A DNA stretch of 38,061 bases from the NCBI GenBank assembly GCA_005889535.1, contig VBHC01000139.1:1-38061 (forward strand), written 5' to 3'. This document shows positions 35,755 through 38,061 of the stretch, piece by piece. A program made the translations under genes and the position numbers. Within the stretch, counting starts at the first letter, position 1, and every line of letters starts with the position of its first letter. This stretch comes from Chloroflexota bacterium (GTDB taxonomy: Bacteria; Chloroflexota; Dormibacteria; CF-121). The notes below the pieces were generated by a model. It saw nothing but the letters and a program-made list of their open reading frames with translations, made no database searches and was not told the DNA's origin.

Positions 35755-36921
35755 GTGACCCTGGCGCGCGTGGTTCATAGCGTGGCAACGCGCGGCTCGT
35801 CCGGACTCTTCAACGATTTCTACGACTACTGGGCCGCCGCGGTGCTGCTCAACCGTGGCCAGGATCCATACGACACCGCGGCGCTGCACGCCGTGCAGCG
35901 GGCTGCCGGCCTGCAGAGCGAGACCGGAGGCGGCTACTCGTATCCACTCGTCTTCGCGCAGGTGCTACGGCCGCTGGCGCTGATCGCGGCGCCGAAGGCC
36001 GCCTTCGTCTTCATGGGGTTGAGCCTGATTGCCCTGGTCGGCGCGGTCGCGCTGTTACTCGGGTCGATCCCACAGTTGAGCTGGCCCGTCGCCGTCGTCG
36101 GGGGCGTCGCCGCCGGGCTCTTTCCTCCGGTGATCGGCTCGCTCTACTTCGGCCAGGCCAACCTGCTGGTGTTACTTCTCCTGGCGGTGGCCTATGACTG
36201 TGTCGCACCCGGGCCGATGCTCGGGCTGGCGAGCGCTATCAAGCTATATCCCGTCACCGGCTTTCTGGCCGCCATCACCGAGCATCCGCCACGCTGGCGC
36301 CGGGTCGCGATCGGTCTCACCGTGCTCGCCATTCTGCTGCTGCTGCAGCTTGGGGCCGCCGGCGGCGCCATTGGGGGTGGAGCAGGGACTCTCCTCGGAC
36401 CGGATACCTACTGGACCAACGAGTCGATCAATGGCTGGCTCAGCCGGCTTGGTATCGCGTCGACCTGGACGAAGCCGCCCTTTGCGGGGCTGCCAGTTGA
36501 GCCGCTGATGCTGGTCGGCGTCGGGCTGCTCGCCGTCGTTACGATCCTGGTCCTGCTTCGAGCTCCGGCGCGACCGTGGAATGGCGCGCTTGCCCTCAGC
36601 ATCTGGCTGGGGGTGGTGGCGGCGCCGAAGAATTCTTTGTGGAATTTCACACCCCTGCTGCTGTGCATTGTCTTCCTGTGGACGAGCCTGCGGGGCCGCT
36701 GGTGGATTGGCGCCGTGGGGCTTGCCGGCTGGCTCCTGCTCGAGCTCCAGGCGCAACTGGATAGCGCACGACAGACGGTCTACCAGGCTAGCCCGGCGCT
36801 GACCTGGCTGTCCTCGGTCGGCCTCTACGGCGCCTTGTTACTGGGCGCCCTCACCGCCTACGTGCTGCTCCGGCCCGTCAGGCCGTCCCCTCCACCGTCC
36901 CTTCGGCGACCTTCTCGGTGA
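35755..36921 (+). CDS. GT87-type (DUF2029) membrane glycosyltransferase
   Basis: A 388-residue integral membrane protein with about ten helices. The N-terminal NDFYDYWAAAVLLNRGQDPYDTAALHAVQ motif holds the acidic residues that polyprenyl-linked glycosyltransferases of the GT-C/GT87 family use. The family includes mannosyl- and arabinosyl-type enzymes acting outside the membrane on lipid-linked donors. The loop GPDTYWTNESINGWLSRLG near residue 215 and the LSIWLGVVAAPKNSLWNFTPLLL helix also fit. GTG 35755 is the first usable start. Its end overlaps the convergent GT2 gene by 44 bp. Confidence 0.78.
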   Translation: MTLARVVHSVATRGSSGLFNDFYDYWAAAVLLNRGQDPYDTAALHAVQRAAGLQSETGGGYSYPLVFAQVLRPLALIAAPKAAFVFMGLSLIALVGAVALLLGSIPQLSWPVAVVGGVAAGLFPPVIGSLYFGQANLLVLLLLAVAYDCVAPGPMLGLASAIKLYPVTGFLAAITEHPPRWRRVAIGLTVLAILLLLQLGAAGGAIGGGAGTLLGPDTYWTNESINGWLSRLGIASTWTKPPFAGLPVEPLMLVGVGLLAVVTILVLLRAPARPWNGALALSIWLGVVAAPKNSLWNFTPLLLCIVFLWTSLRGRWWIGAVGLAGWLLLELQAQLDSARQTVYQASPALTWLSSVGLYGALLLGALTAYVLLRPVRPSPPPSLRRPSR

Positions 36922-38061
36922 CCTTGTACTCGAGATACATGCCCAGCATCAGTCGCGTCTGGGCCTCGAGCGCCGGCAGGACGCTGAACAGCAGACCAAC
37001 GATTGGATAGAGCCCGAGTTGCAGGTAGGCCCAGATCTGGTGAGTAAAGCCCCAGCTGCGCGGCATCGGCGGGTTGATCCGCCGCTCAACCAGGATCAAC
37101 GCGGCGATATTCAGGAAGGCGATGTTGATGATGATGAAGGCGTAGAGGCCGAGCCGGTCAGCGGCGTTCGTCAGGTTCCAATCCTCCTGCAACAGGCGCG
37201 GGAGGGCGGCGCCAAACAGCAACAGCACCGGGAGCGTCGTCCACGTCAGATGGTTGAAGATCATGTACCCGTATCGGCGGGCGCGCAGCCATAACGAGAT
37301 CTCGGCGTGGCGGAGCAGCCGAACCGTCACGTACGGGACATCGCTCACCCCCCAGGCCCAGCGCTTGATCTGGTTGTACTGATTGGCATGGGTCTTCACC
37401 CGCTCCCAGGGCATCCCCCGATCCGAAGCCTCCGGCGCGTCGCCGTAGATGGGCAGGAAGATGGGCACCACCTTGAGCCGCCCGTGGGTGGCGAAGAAGG
37501 ACTTCCAGTAGAAGCGAGAGTCTTCCGGGATGACGTCGTCGTCCCAGTAGCCCGCTTTGATGACCAGGTCCATCGACATCGAGTAGCTGCTAAAGGCCAC
37601 CAGCCGATCGGGGCGGGAGGAGAGGAACATTTGCCACTGGGTGCAGGCGCTCGCCATGATGCGCACCGCGAACGGCACCCGCCAGAGATTGTTATGGAAC
37701 ATCGGGACGGGCTGAAACAGGCACTCGAGCCGCTTCGGGTCGGTGACGTACTGGTAGGTGACATCGGCGAAGTACTGCGGATGGACCCGGAAGTCGGAAT
37801 CGAGGTCGGTCAGGATGACGGTGCCGGGATCGAGGCCAAGCCGCTCCAGCTCGCGCCGCAGGACGGGCCCGCCGTACGCCATGGCCGCCGATTTCCCGAC
37901 CACGATCCCGGGAAGCAGCGGATCCTTGATGTGAAAGAAGGCGCGAAGACGGGGGCCGAATTCGTCCTGGAGCCGGCGGACATTCTCCCAGCCGCGCCGG
38001 TCGCTCTCGCGGGTGATGATCGCCACCACCTTGTTCTCGCTCGGGTAGTCGGAATCGGCGA
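36878..38061 (-). CDS. Family 2 glycosyltransferase, membrane-bound, 5' end outside window
   Basis: About 394 residues are visible and the frame stays open to the window edge, so the N-terminus is missing. GIVVGKSAAMAYGG, the DxD-type ILTDLDSDFRVHPQYF, the EDSRFYWKSFF acid segment and a QxxRW-type motif in NQIKRWAWG define a processive or cellulose-synthase-like GT2. Three or four C-terminal helices follow (YMIFNHLTWTTLPVLLLFGAALP, LYAFIIINIAFLNIAALIL, LGLYPIVGLLFSVLPAL). It would polymerise or extend a glycan at the membrane from a nucleotide sugar. The donor is unknown. Confidence 0.85.
   Translation of the reverse strand, partial: ADSDYPSENKVVAIITRESDRRGWENVRRLQDEFGPRLRAFFHIKDPLLPGIVVGKSAAMAYGGPVLRRELERLGLDPGTVILTDLDSDFRVHPQYFADVTYQYVTDPKRLECLFQPVPMFHNNLWRVPFAVRIMASACTQWQMFLSSRPDRLVAFSSYSMSMDLVIKAGYWDDDVIPEDSRFYWKSFFATHGRLKVVPIFLPIYGDAPEASDRGMPWERVKTHANQYNQIKRWAWGVSDVPYVTVRLLRHAEISLWLRARRYGYMIFNHLTWTTLPVLLLFGAALPRLLQEDWNLTNAADRLGLYAFIIINIAFLNIAALILVERRINPPMPRSWGFTHQIWAYLQLGLYPIVGLLFSVLPALEAQTRLMLGMYLEYKVTEKVAEGTVEGTA

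Overview
The window is GC-rich bacterial chromosome, densely packed, with many GTG and TTG starts and several genes that look leaderless. The gene families (livJHMGF transporter, coaX-dus-greA-lysS neighbourhood, CGNR regulator, DUF2087 protein, GT87 and GT2 glycosyltransferases) suit an actinobacterium-like or Chloroflexota/Dormibacterota-like lineage. That placement is an inference from gene content; no rRNA gene is present to test it.

Positions 1-4900 are an accessory region. It holds a frameshifted G1 (eqolisin-type) peptidase cut by the window edge, a phosphoribosyltransferase, and an OsmC-family gene with an in-frame TGA at the active-site cysteine position. A hairpin lies about 20 nt past that TGA, so the gene is a candidate selenoprotein. 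Next come an intact dihydrofolate-reductase-family gene and a second one that has lost its N-terminus. The second gene stops exactly at a 56-bp copy of the 3' part of tRNA-Ser. The complete tRNA-Ser(TGA) lies 1.64 kb away. The two copies bracket a small integrase-less island encoding one secreted protein, with related 22-bp repeats inside both ends.

Positions 4900-14790 (mostly minus strand) are housekeeping: a PD-(D/E)XK-like protein, serS, lysS, an FAD-dependent oxidoreductase, greA, a lipoprotein, a VOC protein, a dus tRNA-dihydrouridine synthase, coaX (missing part of its ATP-binding N-terminus), a DUF2087 protein (plus strand), an intradiol-dioxygenase-like lipoprotein and a TPR protein with an acidic tail.

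Positions 14910-23230 hold a plus-strand branched-chain amino acid-type ABC transporter operon, livJ-livH-livM-livG-livF, followed by a second substrate-binding lipoprotein. A convergent CGNR zinc-finger regulator and a beta-propeller lipoprotein follow.

Positions 23250-34620 (minus strand) form one long co-directional block. In transcription order it is: flippase; an adenosine/SAM module (apt, PfkB kinase, ahcY, metK); a GDP-deoxymannose module (rmd, manC, gmd, phosphohexomutase, PMI-like cupin); and a membrane protein. Together the sugar enzymes could make GDP-D-rhamnose from mannose phosphate for a surface glycan. The flippase and the two glycosyltransferases at the right end fit that role. 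trpS (plus strand) separates the flippase from those glycosyltransferases, and the GT2 gene runs off the window.
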